A DNA stretch of 64,000 nt, taken from positions 181,707 to 245,706 of the forward strand of contig NZ_MKIM01000025.1 of the NCBI RefSeq assembly GCF_001939045.1. The letters run 5' to 3'. The notes under the pieces are model-generated. The model saw only the letters and a program-made list of their open reading frames with translations, was not told the origin of the DNA and searched no databases. Made by a program: the position numbers and the translations under genes. Origin of the DNA: Rhizobium oryziradicis (GTDB taxonomy: Bacteria > Pseudomonadota > Alphaproteobacteria > Rhizobiales > Rhizobiaceae). Shown here piece after piece: positions 1-9,457 of the stretch. The number at the start of each line of letters is the position of its first letter. Within the stretch, counting starts at the first letter, position 1.

Positions 1-11
1 ATGTACGTTAT

Positions 12-35
12 CGTTTTATTGAGGACAATAAAACG
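12..35. repeat. 10-bp perfect inverted repeat
   Basis: Arms CGTTTTATTG and CAATAAAACG flank a 4-base loop. Neither flank has a T-run, so it is not a clear intrinsic terminator. It lies downstream of dnaA, just past the likely dnaA terminator, and may belong to the next gene outside the window. Confidence 0.5.
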
Positions 36-51
36 CGACATGCTTTAAGCA

Positions 52-86
52 CAACAAAACGCGCCGTGATGTCGCACAGCGCGTTT
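52..86 (-). terminator. Probable dnaA terminator
   Basis: On the minus strand AAACGCGC and GCGCGTTT form an 8-bp stem around a 14-base loop, followed by TTTTGTTG. It starts 24 bases after the dnaA stop codon. Confidence 0.6.
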
Positions 87-109
87 ATCATTGCATGATC
101 AGAGGTGGC

Positions 110-1666
110 TTATTCGTTGATCAGGCGGCGCAGCAGCTCCAGCTCCTGCGACAGCTTCTGATCGCCTGAGATCAACTCTTCGATCTTGCGCACGGCATGC
201 AAAACCGTTGTGTGGTCGCGCCCGCCAAAACGGCGACCAATTTCGGGAAAGGAGCGTGGCGTCAGCGTTTTGGCCAGATACATGGCGATCTGGCGTGGCT
301 TGACGATAACCCGCGTGCGGCGGTTGGAGACAAGCTCCTGACGCGACACATTGTAATGGCGGGCAACAACTCGCTGAATGTCTTCAATCCGCACGCGCTT
401 TTGCTCGGCGGCCCCGACCAGATGTGCCAAAAGCTCATCGACCCGCTCGATTGTCATGTCATTTTCGAACGAGCGGCGGAACAAAAGCTGATTGAACGCG
501 CCTTCGAGGTCGCGGCCGCTGCTGGCCACATTGCGTGCCACATGGGCAATGATCTCGGTCGGAATATCGAGGCTCGGATCTTCTTTCTTGGCCGCTGCCA
601 GACGGGTCTTGAGCATATCAAGACGCATCTCATAGTCTGGCGCTTCCATCTCGATGGCAACGCCACCCTGTAGGCGCGAACGCACCCGCTGATCCAGCGA
701 TTCCAGCTCCCAAGGCGCGCGGTCAGCCGCCACAACAACTTGCTTGGCACTGTCCAGCAGCATATTCAACAGGTGACAGAATTCGTGCTGGATGGTCTTA
801 CCCTGCAAGAACTGCATGTCATCAATGATCAGCAGATCAATATTGCGCAACGTGTCTTTCAGTGTCAGCGCATCATTATCGCGAATGGCTGTTGCGAAAC
901 GCCACATGAAATATTCAGCCGTCAGATAAACAACCCGCGGTGCCCGTGGGCTATGAATGGCGGCATTGGCAATGGCCTGCAACAAATGGGTTTTGCCCAA
1001 GCCCACCGATGAGTGAATGAACAGCGGATTGAAGCGGACGGCACCGGCACCGGCTTCGGCAATGGTTTTGGCGGCAGCAACGGCAACACGGTTGGAAGCG
1101 CCTTCAACAAAGCCTTCAAACGTGTAACGCGCATCCAGCGGCGAGCCAAACAGCGGTGTATTGTTGGAGGCGCGGGGTGCTGCTGCCGTATTGGGCATGA
1201 CCTGCGGCATGGAGGCGGCAACACTGCCGATGGTCTGCGGACCAGAGCGCTTTGCCGAAGATGGGGCTTCGGCCAGCACAACACGCTCGTCCACCACCGG
1301 CGCGCGGGTATTGCGGGTGGCGCTGCGCACCAGAATTTCGACCTTGAGAAGATTGGGATCTTCGGCCTGCAAAATCGTTGTGATCAAGTCGAGATAGCGG
1401 TTGTTGATCCAGGATTTCAAAAATGTTGTTGGCACGCTGAGGCGCATGACGCTCTTTGATGCCGAATGAAGCTTTAGCCGACCAAACCAGCTTGCATAGA
1501 CATCTGGCCCAACCTGCGCCCGCAACCGGGCACTGAAGCGCTCAAACACTGCCGCATGCTGCGCTTCCAGGCCTTCAACCATAGCTTCAGGGCTAACGGC
1601 ATTGTCTATCGCGCGCGCCTCGTCCCCATCGGCTGCCGCACTCGCCGTTACCATCTTCATCTGCAT
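110..1666 (-). CDS. dnaA: Chromosomal replication initiator protein DnaA
   Basis: DnaA binds DnaA boxes at the origin, opens the duplex and recruits the replicative helicase. The 518-residue protein has the four-domain layout: N-terminal interaction domain (about 38-115), a variable linker, an AAA+ ATPase with Walker A GLGKTH near residue 222 and Walker B IDDMQF near 281, and a C-terminal DNA-binding domain with the signature [11 protein letters not shown] near 481. The ATG at 1666 is chosen because GGAAGG lies 7 bases upstream; the frame stays open upstream to 1774 but that stretch does not look conserved. The N-terminus carries roughly 35 extra residues before the usual family start, so a later start cannot be excluded. 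A DnaA-box-like site overlaps the predicted promoter, which fits autoregulation. Confidence 0.97.
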   Translation of the reverse strand: MQMKMVTASAAADGDEARAIDNAVSPEAMVEGLEAQHAAVFERFSARLRAQVGPDVYASWFGRLKLHSASKSVMRLSVPTTFLKSWINNRYLDLITTILQAEDPNLLKVEILVRSATRNTRAPVVDERVVLAEAPSSAKRSGPQTIGSVAASMPQVMPNTAAAPRASNNTPLFGSPLDARYTFEGFVEGASNRVAVAAAKTIAEAGAGAVRFNPLFIHSSVGLGKTHLLQAIANAAIHSPRAPRVVYLTAEYFMWRFATAIRDNDALTLKDTLRNIDLLIIDDMQFLQGKTIQHEFCHLLNMLLDSAKQVVVAADRAPWELESLDQRVRSRLQGGVAIEMEAPDYEMRLDMLKTRLAAAKKEDPSLDIPTEIIAHVARNVASSGRDLEGAFNQLLFRRSFENDMTIERVDELLAHLVGAAEQKRVRIEDIQRVVARHYNVSRQELVSNRRTRVIVKPRQIAMYLAKTLTPRSFPEIGRRFGGRDHTTVLHAVRKIEELISGDQKLSQELELLRRLINE

Positions 1667-1806
1667 CTCGCCGCCTTCCAATTTTCTACTCGTGTCGGCC
1701 AGTTTCCATTTCTGGTGCCATGTCTGGCCGACGCCCATTATTCTTGCATCAATTGTTTGGAGAGGGCCGACCATGTCGGTTCTCCGTCCTTATCAGCCGC
1801 AGATTG

Positions 1807-1835
1807 CTATCCACCCTTCGAATAAAAGATGACAA
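1807..1835 (-). promoter_or_regulatory. Candidate dnaA promoter with overlapping DnaA-box-like site
   Basis: Read on the minus strand: -35 TTGTCA (1835-1830), a 17-base spacer, then -10 GGATAG (1812-1807). The -10 lies inside GGTGGATAG, which matches the DnaA box TGTGGATAA at 7 of 9 positions. A weaker TTATCAGCC match lies 10-20 bases further downstream. Binding here would let DnaA repress its own gene, as in other bacteria. Prediction only. Confidence 0.4.
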
Positions 1836-2131
1836 CAACCAGACCCCTCGTCTTTCTGCGTCCAGCATGCAGATCACTCCACAGCCTTTCACAATCAGGC
1901 AGCCGTCAAGGCCTTGATGCCCATGCGCTTGATACCCAAGCGCAGCCTTACCAGCGAGAACCCCACCATCCTCGTAAATGGAAGCCTTCTCGCCCTCTCA
2001 GCGCCTCCTCACCCTTGCAAGAGAGAAGCCGCTGCGTTGTTTCAATAGTTCAAAAATTCCGACTGTCTCTCGACAACCATCTATTTCCAGCACCTGTTTC
2101 CAGATGACCATCAGCATTTTTTACACTGGCT

Positions 2132-2156
2132 TTTTCGTTTCAGAAAAAAACGAAAA
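2132..2156. repeat. 9-bp inverted repeat, A/T-rich
   Basis: Arms TTTTCGTTT and AAACGAAAA surround a 7-base loop. It lies about 470 bases upstream of the dnaA start. Function unknown. Confidence 0.5.
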
Positions 2157-2241
2157 CCATTTTTGCATGACAACCGTTCAACGACTGAGACGTTCCTCTT
2201 CTTATTTCATTTCCCGCATGGGCCATATTTCTCTCCCGCTT

Positions 2242-2316
2242 GGGTCTTCACCCAATAAGATAAAATGGGTCTGCACCCAATCCGGTAAAATGGGTCTGCA
2301 CCCAATAAGGCAAAAG
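2242..2316. repeat. Three contiguous 25-bp direct repeats (iteron-like)
   Basis: Units span 2242-2266, 2267-2291 and 2292-2316. Each begins GGGTCTGCACCCAAT (first copy CTTC for CTGC), has a 5-base variable block (AAGAT, CCGGT, AAGGC) and ends AAAAT or AAAAG. Each GGGT....ACCC core is itself a small inverted repeat. The constant 25-bp period with a symmetric core resembles tandem protein-binding sites. Confidence 0.8.
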
Positions 2317-2812
2317 CCATCATTCCCGCTCCCTGCCAAACAGAACGGGCCAACCGAAAAAACCGATGTATGAAGAAACGAAACCTGTGAGGATCGCTTA
2401 GAGAAACCGCTTCAAAAATACAGCCTTTGGGGCTGCTCTCCAAAATCGAAGGCTTTGTCAGCGCCTCTCCTGAAAGCCATTTAGGCAGGATCGATTGCCG
2501 AGATCAACAGTGAATTTTCCGTAAAATTGACAGCTCGCCATTGACTCCTTGCGCGAAGTTTCAATGTGCGAAAATGCCAAAAAAGAATCGCTTATGAATC
2601 AAGGAGTTTGGCTGAAATGCAAATTGCAAGGCATGGGAATCGTAAAAAATAAAAAAATCACTTGACTCAAAATCGAGCAACCCTGCCGTAGAGGAAAGGA
2701 TGACCCCACAAAGGAACCTCCAGTAAATAATTGATTTTAAATGATTTTTTGTGTCACGCCGTCGACATAAAACAGGGATAACGCAGGTAAAAAAATTTAA
2801 AAAAAAGAAAAC

Positions 2813-2840
2813 ACGAAAAGCCCGGCAAAAATGCCAGGCT
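2813..2840 (-). terminator. rpsT terminator
   Basis: On the minus strand AGCCTGGC and GCCGGGCT pair (one G-T wobble) around a 6-base loop, followed by TTTTCGTGTTTTC and a longer T-rich run. It begins 28 bases after the rpsT stop. Confidence 0.75.
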
Positions 2841-2868
2841 CATCTAAACTTGAATTTTTCGTCAGAAA

Positions 2869-3135
2869 TTAGGCAGCGAGTGCATTCACGCGGCTGGCAA
2901 GACGCGAAATCTTGCGAGACACTGTGTTGCGGTGCATGACGCCCTTTGTTGCGGCGCGCTGCAGTTCAGGCTGGGCAGCCTTCAGAGCGTCTGCTGCAAC
3001 AGCGAGATCACCGGTTGCAATGGCTTCTTCAACCTTGCGAACGAAATTGCGCACGCGTGTACGGCGGCTCTTGTTAATTGCGGTCTGGCGAGCGATTTTG
3101 CGGGTCGCCTTTTTCGCCGAAGTAGTATTGGCCAT
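2869..3135 (-). CDS. rpsT: 30S ribosomal protein S20
   Basis: Small basic protein of 88 residues that binds 16S rRNA in the body of the small subunit. The sequence starts [18 protein letters not shown] and carries the typical S20 run of lysine and arginine with the [20 protein letters not shown] helix. The ATG at 3135 is preceded by GAGAGG; the frame continues upstream, but those residues are not S20-like. It has its own promoter (3270-3298) and terminator and is monocistronic. The dnaA-rpsT neighbourhood is conserved in rhizobia. Confidence 0.97.
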   Translation of the reverse strand: MANTTSAKKATRKIARQTAINKSRRTRVRNFVRKVEEAIATGDLAVAADALKAAQPELQRAATKGVMHRNTVSRKISRLASRVNALAA

Positions 3136-3269
3136 TGATGCCTCTCTCGAATACGAACCAAAACTCCACTTTGCCGCAAACCACACACCACCTTTTTGAC
3201 AGGTGTATCTGGACCAGCGCGTCGGGAGCAATCGCGGAAAAGCCAAAAGCTTTCCTAACTGTGGGCGGG

Positions 3270-3298
3270 CATATAGCGGGAAAGAACGCGCCCGTCAA
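3270..3298 (-). promoter_or_regulatory. rpsT promoter (sigma-70 type)
   Basis: On the minus strand TTGACG (3298-3293) and TATATG (3275-3270) are separated by exactly 17 bases, close to the rhizobial housekeeping consensus CTTGAC-N17-CTATAT. The predicted transcript would have a leader of about 125 bases. Confidence 0.75.
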
Positions 3299-3356
3299 CG
3301 CGCTTTCTCACCTTTCCGTGCAGCTTTCCGACTCTTGCGGCGAATAAGCCACGGAT

Positions 3357-4142
3357 CTATCGGTCCTTGAAAATGGCCGAGCGCTTCTCGACAAAGGCGG
3401 CCATTCCCTCTTTCTGGTCTTCGGTGGCAAAAAGCGCGTGAAACAGCCGCCGCTCAAAGCGCAAGCCCTCCATTAATGGCTGCTCAAAGGCGCGGTTGAT
3501 CGCTTCTTTGGCCATGCCCACGGAGGGTGCCGAAAAACCGGCAATTTTCTGCGCGGCCGCCAGCGCCTCTTCCAGCATACGCTCCGGGGCAACAACGCGC
3601 GCCACCAGCCCGGCGTTTTCGGCTTCGCTCGCATCCATCATCCGCCCGGTGAGGCATAGATCCATGGCTTTGGCTTTGCCAATGGCGCGCACCAGCCTTT
3701 GGGTGCCGCCCATGCCCGGAATAATGCCGAGCGTGATTTCCGGCTGACCAAACCGCGCCGTGCTGGCGGCAATGATGAAATCGCACATCATGGCCAGCTC
3801 ACAGCCGCCGCCCAGCGCGAAACCGGCAACAGCGGCGATGATGGGCTTGCGAAAGCCTGCAATCTCGCCCCAGCCGGCTAGATAGTCGCCTCTATAGGCA
3901 TCCGCGAAGGTCACGGATTGCATTTCCTTGACATCCGCGCCCGCAGCAAAGGCTTTGTCGGAGCCGGTGAGCACCACGGCGCGCACGGCATCATCGTTCT
4001 GAAAGGCTGCAAGTGCCGTGATCAGCTCCTTCATCACGGTGGAATTCAGCGCATTCATCGCCTGTGGCCGATTGATCTTTACCAGCGCCACCGGTCCGCG
4101 CATCTCGACAAGCAGGGTTTCAAAATCCATCACACTGTCCAT
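3357..4142 (-). CDS. Enoyl-CoA hydratase (crotonase family)
   Basis: Predicted to hydrate trans-2-enoyl-CoA to L-3-hydroxyacyl-CoA in fatty-acid oxidation. The 261 residues show the crotonase fold: the oxyanion-hole segment [12 protein letters not shown], the helix [15 protein letters not shown], and the [17 protein letters not shown] stretch that carries the second catalytic glutamate. Start at 4142 is chosen because GAGGGAG lies just upstream; the open frame extends to 4190. The gene lies 23 bases downstream of mutM on the same strand, and this pairing next to dnaA/rpsT is common in rhizobia. The exact acyl chain preference cannot be read from sequence. Confidence 0.92.
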   Translation of the reverse strand: MDSVMDFETLLVEMRGPVALVKINRPQAMNALNSTVMKELITALAAFQNDDAVRAVVLTGSDKAFAAGADVKEMQSVTFADAYRGDYLAGWGEIAGFRKPIIAAVAGFALGGGCELAMMCDFIIAASTARFGQPEITLGIIPGMGGTQRLVRAIGKAKAMDLCLTGRMMDASEAENAGLVARVVAPERMLEEALAAAQKIAGFSAPSVGMAKEAINRAFEQPLMEGLRFERRLFHALFATEDQKEGMAAFVEKRSAIFKDR

Positions 4143-4165
4143 TTTTTGCTCTCCCTCATGTCTGG

Positions 4166-5062
4166 TCATCCCGTCTGGCAAGTCGCGCAATAAAAGGTCG
4201 AGCGTCCGGCCTGGGTCATGCGCTCAACGGTTCCCGCGCAGCCCGGCGTGCGACACGGCTCTCCCTCGCGGTCATAAACATTGAAGCTGTGCTGAAAATA
4301 GCCAAGCGAGCCATCGGCCTGAATATGGTCACGCAAGGACGAGCCGCCCGCCGCAATGGCCTCGATGATCACCGTGCGGATGGCATCCGTCAGCCTGTTC
4401 AGAGCCTCTGTGGCAGCCCCCGCAGGCGTCACCAGAGCGCCAGACGGTGTGGTGGGGGAAAGATGCGCGCGCCAGAGCGCCTCACAGACATAGATATTGC
4501 CCAGACCGGCAATCACCTTCTGATCCAGAAGCGTGGTTTTCAACGGCTGCGCCTTGCCTTGAAACCGACGTGCCAGATAATCAGCGCTCAAGGCATTGCC
4601 AACCGGCTCTGGCCCCAGACCTTTAAAGGCGGGATAGCTATCCATATGACGGCGCTCGACCATATCCATCGAGCCAAACCGGCGCGGGTCATTGTAAATC
4701 ACCCGCACCGCACCGCCATTTTCATCCGTCAGGTGAAAGATCACGTGATCGTGCGCAACGTTGCGCGAGCGCTCCATATGAAACTGTCCAGGCAGATCAG
4801 CCTGCTCGCCCTGCTCAACGCGATAGGAGCCGGACATGCCAAGATGCGAGACGATGCTTATGCCATCATCCAGATCAATCAGCAGGTATTTTGCCCGTCG
4901 AGACAAGGAAATGATGGTGCGCCCCGCCACCCGATCCGTAAAACCGTGCGGAAAGGGAAAGCGCAAATCGGCGCGTCTCAGCTCAAGCCTTGAAACAATG
5001 CGCCCTTCCATCGAGGGTGCCAGCCCACGCTTTACAGTCTCGACCTCTGGTAATTCTGGCAC
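4166..5062 (-). CDS. mutM: Formamidopyrimidine-DNA glycosylase (Fpg/MutM)
   Basis: Bifunctional glycosylase/AP lyase that removes 8-oxoguanine and formamidopyrimidines. Fpg needs proline as residue 2, since its amine attacks the damaged base. Here the conserved N-terminus [13 protein letters not shown] directly follows a GTG codon at 5062, with GGAG upstream, so GTG is the functional start (298 residues). The upstream ATG at 5110 would bury the catalytic proline. Other hallmarks are [23 protein letters not shown] and a C-terminal zinc finger CRTPGC ... CATC. It is divergent from ubiE and followed by the enoyl-CoA hydratase. Confidence 0.95.
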   Translation of the reverse strand: MPELPEVETVKRGLAPSMEGRIVSRLELRRADLRFPFPHGFTDRVAGRTIISLSRRAKYLLIDLDDGISIVSHLGMSGSYRVEQGEQADLPGQFHMERSRNVAHDHVIFHLTDENGGAVRVIYNDPRRFGSMDMVERRHMDSYPAFKGLGPEPVGNALSADYLARRFQGKAQPLKTTLLDQKVIAGLGNIYVCEALWRAHLSPTTPSGALVTPAGAATEALNRLTDAIRTVIIEAIAAGGSSLRDHIQADGSLGYFQHSFNVYDREGEPCRTPGCAGTVERMTQAGRSTFYCATCQTG

Positions 5063-5235
5063 GGGGGCTCCATCTAATTCTATCAAGGACAGTGTTTTTG
5101 TTTCCGTCAAAGGCGCAATGGTCTATGGACGGGGAACCGCTGTCGTGGCATTGCCATGTGAACGCAAGACATAGCCCAATGGACCCTGCTTCGCCATGGT
5201 CAAGATATGGGTTTAGAGAAAATGGAGTGGAAACC

Positions 5236-6012
5236 ATGGTCGCAAACCGCACCTCCGCCAATGGCGGCATGGAAACCTCTTACGGCTTTCGCGATGTGGC
5301 GGAAGGCGAAAAGCAGGGTCTGGTCAATGATGTCTTCCACAAAGTGGCCAAGCGCTACGACATCATGAATGATGTGATGTCGGCGGGCCTGCACCGGGTG
5401 TGGAAAGATGCGATGATTGCAGCGCTCAACCCGCGCAAAGACCCCGATTATCGCACGCTGGATGTGGCTGGCGGCACCGGCGACATTGCCTTTCGCATTG
5501 TGGAAGCCTCCAAGCGGCTGGCCCATGCCACTGTTCTGGACATTAACGGCTCCATGCTGGGTGTTGGGCAAGAGCGGGCGCAAAAGAAGGGCTTGAGCGA
5601 TAATCTCACCTTCGTGGAAGCCAATGCGGAAGAACTGCCGTTTGAGGCCAACACGTTTGATGGCTATACGATTGCCTTTGGCATTCGCAATGTGCCGCGC
5701 ATTGATGTGGCGCTGAGCGAAGCCTATCGGGTTTTGAAGCGCGGTGGCCGTCTGCTGGTTTTGGAATTTTCCGAAGTGCAGATGCCGCTTCTGGACCGCA
5801 TTTATGATGAGTGGTCGTTCAAGGCGATCCCGAAGTTTGGCAAGATGATCACCGGCGATGCCGAGCCTTATCAATATCTGGTCGAGTCGATCCGCAAATT
5901 TCCCAATCAGAAAGATTTTGCTTTGATGATTGAAAAGGCTGGCTTTTCCAAGGTTAGTTTCACCAATTACACCGGCGGCATTGCAACCCTTCATTCCGGC
6001 TGGAAGATCTGA
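5236..6012 (+). CDS. ubiE: Demethylmenaquinone/ubiquinone C-methyltransferase UbiE
   Basis: SAM-dependent methyltransferase for the C-methylation step of ubiquinone synthesis. The 258-residue protein has the family N-terminus [20 protein letters not shown], the SAM site [13 protein letters not shown], and the family motif [20 protein letters not shown]. It ends with the usual HSGWKI. The ATG at 5236 follows GGAGTGG; the frame is open upstream to 4990, but that part overlaps mutM antisense and is not conserved. It is divergent from mutM and leads a run with ubiB and coaBC, 57 bases before ubiB. Confidence 0.96.
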   Translation: MVANRTSANGGMETSYGFRDVAEGEKQGLVNDVFHKVAKRYDIMNDVMSAGLHRVWKDAMIAALNPRKDPDYRTLDVAGGTGDIAFRIVEASKRLAHATVLDINGSMLGVGQERAQKKGLSDNLTFVEANAEELPFEANTFDGYTIAFGIRNVPRIDVALSEAYRVLKRGGRLLVLEFSEVQMPLLDRIYDEWSFKAIPKFGKMITGDAEPYQYLVESIRKFPNQKDFALMIEKAGFSKVSFTNYTGGIATLHSGWKI

Positions 6013-6069
6013 TCCGCAACCGAACGACAAGCGCATACCGCACGCCTGTTTGCGGATTATAGAGGTTTC

Positions 6070-7653
6070 ATGAGCACGTTGAGCGCCTATGTCAGGCTGG
6101 CCCGCGTTGGCTGGATTTTGGTCCGTGAGGGCGTTGTGGCTTCACTGCCGTCCGAGGGGCTGCCGCCCATTGTTGGCGTTGCAAAAAAAGTCGCAGCCCT
6201 CTTTGCCCGCAAGCGCGCGCTGCATGCCGAGCGCTCAGACCGTCTCGCTCAGGCCGTCGAGCGTTTGGGGCCGTCCTATGTCAAGATTGGCCAGTTTCTG
6301 GCAACCCGCCCGGATGTGGTGGGGGCCGAGATGGCGGCAGACCTTTCCGGCCTGCAAGACCGCATGGCCTTCTTTCCAATCGAGGCCGCCCACAGAGAAA
6401 TCCGCGATTCTCTGGGTCGTTCGGTAGACGATCTCTATGTCAGCTTTGGTGCGCCCATTGCGGCGGCCTCCATTGCGCAGGTGCACCCTTGTGAGGTGGC
6501 AACGCCTTACGGTCCGCACAAAGTGGCTGTCAAGGTCATTCGCCCCGGTGTGCGGCAGCGCTTTAGCGCCGATCTGGAAGTGATGTATCTGGTGGCGCGT
6601 CTGCAGGAGCGGTTTTTGCCCCATACCCGCCGTTTGCGCCCAGTGGAAGTCACCAAATCGCTCGAACAAACCACCCGACTGGAAATGGATTTGCGGCTGG
6701 AGGCAGCAGCCCTGTCCGAATTGGCAGAAAACACCAAAAACGACCCCGGCTTTCGCGTGCCGCAAGTGGATTGGGAACGCACGGGCCGTGATGTCATCAC
6801 CATGGAGTGGATTGACGGCATTAAAATGTCGGATATCGACGCGTTGAAGGCCGCCGGACACGACCTCGATGCGCTGGCCGATCTGCTGATTCAGTCTTTC
6901 CTGCGCCACACATTGCGCGACGGATTTTTCCACGCCGACATGCATCCCGGCAATCTGTTTGTCGATCCGACCGGCATGATTGTGGCTGTGGACATGGGCA
7001 TTTGCGGGCGGCTGGGCAAAAAGGAACGCCGTTTTCTGGCCGAAATTCTCTATGGCTTTATCACCCGAGATTATATGCGGGTGGCAGAAGTGCATTTTGA
7101 AGCGGGCTACGTGCCATCGCACCACAATGTGGCAAGCTTTGCCCAGGCCATTCGCGCCATTGGCGAGCCCATCCACGGCCAGCCGGCCGAAACCATTTCC
7201 ATGGCGCGGCTTTTGACGCTTCTGTTTGAAGTGACCGAACTGTTTGACATGGAAACCCGGCCAGAGCTGGTGATGCTGCAAAAAACCATGGTGGTGGTGG
7301 AAGGCGTGTCGCGCATGCTCAATCCACAGTTCAACATGTGGAAGGCGTCTGAGCCGGTTGTTGGTCAATGGATCAAGGACAATCTCGGACCAAAACGCAT
7401 TGCAACAGATATCAAGGATGGCCTCAAGGCAGCGGTGCGGGTGGCCGAGGCCCTGCCGGAGATTGCCGCAAAAACCGAAAAATTCCATAGTGAATTGATG
7501 CGGATGAGCGAGCATGGCTTGCGCTTTGATCCCGCCACCGCAGACGCCATTGGCAAAGCGGAGGCCCATCACAGCCGCTCAGGCCGTCTTGCCCTGTGGA
7601 TTATTGCAATCTCCTGCCTCTCTATCGCAATTCATCTCGGAATGGCTGGCTAA
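6070..7653 (+). CDS. ubiB: UbiB/ABC1 atypical kinase, ubiquinone biosynthesis
   Basis: Membrane-associated atypical kinase/ATPase required for ubiquinone synthesis, possibly by extracting intermediates from the membrane. The 527 residues contain the family KxGQ motif YVKIGQFLATRPD, the alanine-rich loop AAASIAQVH, the catalytic segment GFFHADMHPGN, and the metal-binding VDMGICGRLGKKERRF. A hydrophobic C-terminal anchor (LALWIIAISCLSIAIHLG) is present. It follows ubiE on the same strand, as in most proteobacteria, and coaBC starts 44 bases after it. Confidence 0.96.
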   Translation: MSTLSAYVRLARVGWILVREGVVASLPSEGLPPIVGVAKKVAALFARKRALHAERSDRLAQAVERLGPSYVKIGQFLATRPDVVGAEMAADLSGLQDRMAFFPIEAAHREIRDSLGRSVDDLYVSFGAPIAAASIAQVHPCEVATPYGPHKVAVKVIRPGVRQRFSADLEVMYLVARLQERFLPHTRRLRPVEVTKSLEQTTRLEMDLRLEAAALSELAENTKNDPGFRVPQVDWERTGRDVITMEWIDGIKMSDIDALKAAGHDLDALADLLIQSFLRHTLRDGFFHADMHPGNLFVDPTGMIVAVDMGICGRLGKKERRFLAEILYGFITRDYMRVAEVHFEAGYVPSHHNVASFAQAIRAIGEPIHGQPAETISMARLLTLLFEVTELFDMETRPELVMLQKTMVVVEGVSRMLNPQFNMWKASEPVVGQWIKDNLGPKRIATDIKDGLKAAVRVAEALPEIAAKTEKFHSELMRMSEHGLRFDPATADAIGKAEAHHSRSGRLALWIIAISCLSIAIHLGMAG

Positions 7654-7697
7654 GTTGAAAAAGATCGCTTAGGTTTTATTAGTGGAGCTGAAATCAC

Positions 7698-8948
7698 ATG
7701 AAGCAGACGTCAGCGGATAACACTATGACACTCTCCGGGGCACTCTCCGGCAAGCGAATTCTTTTGATCATCAGCGGCGGCATCGCCGCTTACAAAAGCC
7801 TTGATCTGATCCGGCGTCTTCGCGAGCGCGGCGCATCGGTACGCCCGATCATGACAGCCTCTGCGCAGGAATTTATCACCCCGCTTGCGGTGGGGGCGCT
7901 CAGTGCATCGCATGTCTATCTCGATCTGTTTTCGCGCGAAGACGAGCAGGATGTGGGCCATATCCGTCTGGCGCGCGACTCTGATCTTATTCTTGTTGCA
8001 CCGGCCACTGCCAATCTCATGGCCAAAATGGCGCAAGGGCTGGCCGATGATCTGGCATCTACCGTGCTTTTGGCCGCAGACCGCCCCGTGCTGGTGGCTC
8101 CGGCCATGAACCCGAAAATGTGGGCGCATCCGGCAACAAGGCGCAACATCACGACGCTGAAGCAGGACGGCATCCATTTCATTGGTCCGATGGCGGGCGA
8201 GATGGCCGAGAGCAATGAGCACGGGCTTGGCCGCATGGCAGAGCCACTGGAGATTGTGGCAAGTGTCTTATCCCTGCTGGACGGGGGTGCAAAGCCGCTG
8301 AAAGGCCGAAGCGCGATCGTCACCTCCGGCCCGACCCATGAGCCGATTGATCCGGTGCGTTATATTGCCAACCGCTCGTCTGGCCGCCAAGGCCATGCGA
8401 TTGCCACGGCCTTGGCAAAACTTGGGGCAAACGTCACGCTGGTGTCTGGCCCCGTCACCATCGCCGATCCGGCTGGAGTCAAGACCATCCACGTTGAGCG
8501 GGCCGAAGAGATGCGTGATGCCGTGCTTGGTCTGCTGCCTGCCGACATTGCCGTGATGGTGGCAGCCGTGGCCGATTGGCGCGTGGCAACATCGTCTGAT
8601 CAAAAGATCAAGAAACAGCCAGGTGATGCCCCGCCAATGCTGGCATTGACCGAAAATCCCGATATTTTGAAAACCATTGGCCACCATGCCAACCGGCCCA
8701 AACTGGTGATTGGCTTTGCCGCAGAAACCCAGAATGTTGAGGACAATGCCCGTTTGAAACTGGCACGCAAAGGGGCGGATCTCATTGTTGCCAATGATGT
8801 TTCGCCCGACAGCGGTATTATGGGTGGTGAGCGCAATCGCGTAAAATTGATCACCCGGGACGGTATCGAAGACTGGCCCGACATGGATAAAAATACCGTT
8901 GCAGACCATCTCGCCCGCAAGATCACCCAGATGCTGGAGACTTCATGA
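7698..8948 (+). CDS. coaBC: Bifunctional phosphopantothenoylcysteine synthetase/decarboxylase
   Basis: Carries out two successive steps of coenzyme A synthesis. The N-terminal flavoprotein half (CoaC) has ISGGIAAYKSLDLIRRL, VAPATANLMAKMAQGLADD and the substrate clamp PAMNPKMWAHPATRRN. The C-terminal half (CoaB) has TSGPTHEPIDPVRYIANRSSG and AAVADWR followed by KIKK. Length is 416 residues, normal for the fusion. The first ATG at 7698 has GGAG 10 bases upstream; an ATG 9 codons later is possible. The last four bases overlap the start of the next gene (ATGA), implying translational coupling. Confidence 0.95.
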   Translation: MKQTSADNTMTLSGALSGKRILLIISGGIAAYKSLDLIRRLRERGASVRPIMTASAQEFITPLAVGALSASHVYLDLFSREDEQDVGHIRLARDSDLILVAPATANLMAKMAQGLADDLASTVLLAADRPVLVAPAMNPKMWAHPATRRNITTLKQDGIHFIGPMAGEMAESNEHGLGRMAEPLEIVASVLSLLDGGAKPLKGRSAIVTSGPTHEPIDPVRYIANRSSGRQGHAIATALAKLGANVTLVSGPVTIADPAGVKTIHVERAEEMRDAVLGLLPADIAVMVAAVADWRVATSSDQKIKKQPGDAPPMLALTENPDILKTIGHHANRPKLVIGFAAETQNVEDNARLKLARKGADLIVANDVSPDSGIMGGERNRVKLITRDGIEDWPDMDKNTVADHLARKITQMLETS

Positions 8949-9457
8949 AGGAACGCCTTTGGACCATCCGACACGCGCACCCATCTGATATAGACGCCCT
9001 CGGCGGTATTGAAGTGGCCGCTGCTCAGGTTTTTCAAAGTCTCGAAGCCTTATCATGGCTTGCCGAAGGTGAGCCAATTCCGTCGGGGCGGCAACACCAG
9101 TTGATTGAGGCTGGAACGGTTTTCGTGGCCACCGACACCCACAATCAGCCGGTAGGCTTTCTGAGCGCAGAGGTGCTTGAGGACCGGCTTCATATTGTCG
9201 AAGTATCGGTGCTGCCAGAATGGCAACGCATGGGGATTGGCCGCGCACTGATTGACGTGGCCCGCGACGCAGCGATCAGCCTGCACTTACGCGCCCTGAC
9301 GCTCACCACCTTTCGCCATGTTGCGTGGAACGCGCCCTTTTATGCCGAGCTTGGCTTTGAGGAAGCCCATGATACTGCCCTGCAACAGCATCTGGAAACG
9401 GACGCGCAGAACGGCCTGCCGATCAAAGACCGTTGCGCAATGGCAATGGTGCTATAA
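8945..9457 (+). CDS. GNAT family N-acetyltransferase
   Basis: A 170-residue single-domain acetyltransferase. The acetyl-CoA-binding motif A is visible as VEVSVLPEWQRMGIGRALIDVA, and the C-terminal FYAELGFEEA is typical of GNAT proteins. The start overlaps the coaBC stop by four bases, so it is probably co-translated with coaBC. It converges on the chromate transporter gene with a 6-base overlap. The substrate cannot be inferred. Confidence 0.85.
   Translation: MKERLWTIRHAHPSDIDALGGIEVAAAQVFQSLEALSWLAEGEPIPSGRQHQLIEAGTVFVATDTHNQPVGFLSAEVLEDRLHIVEVSVLPEWQRMGIGRALIDVARDAAISLHLRALTLTTFRHVAWNAPFYAELGFEEAHDTALQQHLETDAQNGLPIKDRCAMAMVL

Larger units (their letters stand above)
1667..2868. other. Non-coding dnaA-rpsT intergenic region (about 1.2 kb)
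   Basis: Several short open frames cross this region, but none has a family-like product, good codon use or a convincing ribosome-binding site, so I call it non-coding. It holds the candidate dnaA promoter, a 9-bp hairpin (2132-2156), three 25-bp tandem repeats (2242-2316), an A/T-rich tract from about 2640 to 2815 and the rpsT terminator. Such size and content suggest regulation of dnaA or a replication-related role. In Sinorhizobium and Caulobacter the chromosomal origin lies near hemE rather than dnaA, so calling this oriC is not justified. Confidence 0.6.

Noticed and set aside
2242-2316. CRISPR array
   Set aside because: Units are contiguous with no unique 30-base spacers, and no cas genes are in the window.
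1667-2868. Chromosomal origin oriC
   Set aside because: Rhizobial and Caulobacter origins are near hemE, which is not in the window; only weak DnaA-box matches were found.
4990-5235. N-terminal extension of ubiE
   Set aside because: Overlaps mutM antisense and does not resemble UbiE; ATG at 5236 has a good ribosome-binding site.
6235-7572. 445-residue open frame antisense to ubiB
   Set aside because: It is long only because of the strong third-position G/C bias of ubiB; the translation is His/Gln-rich with no domain and no ribosome-binding site.
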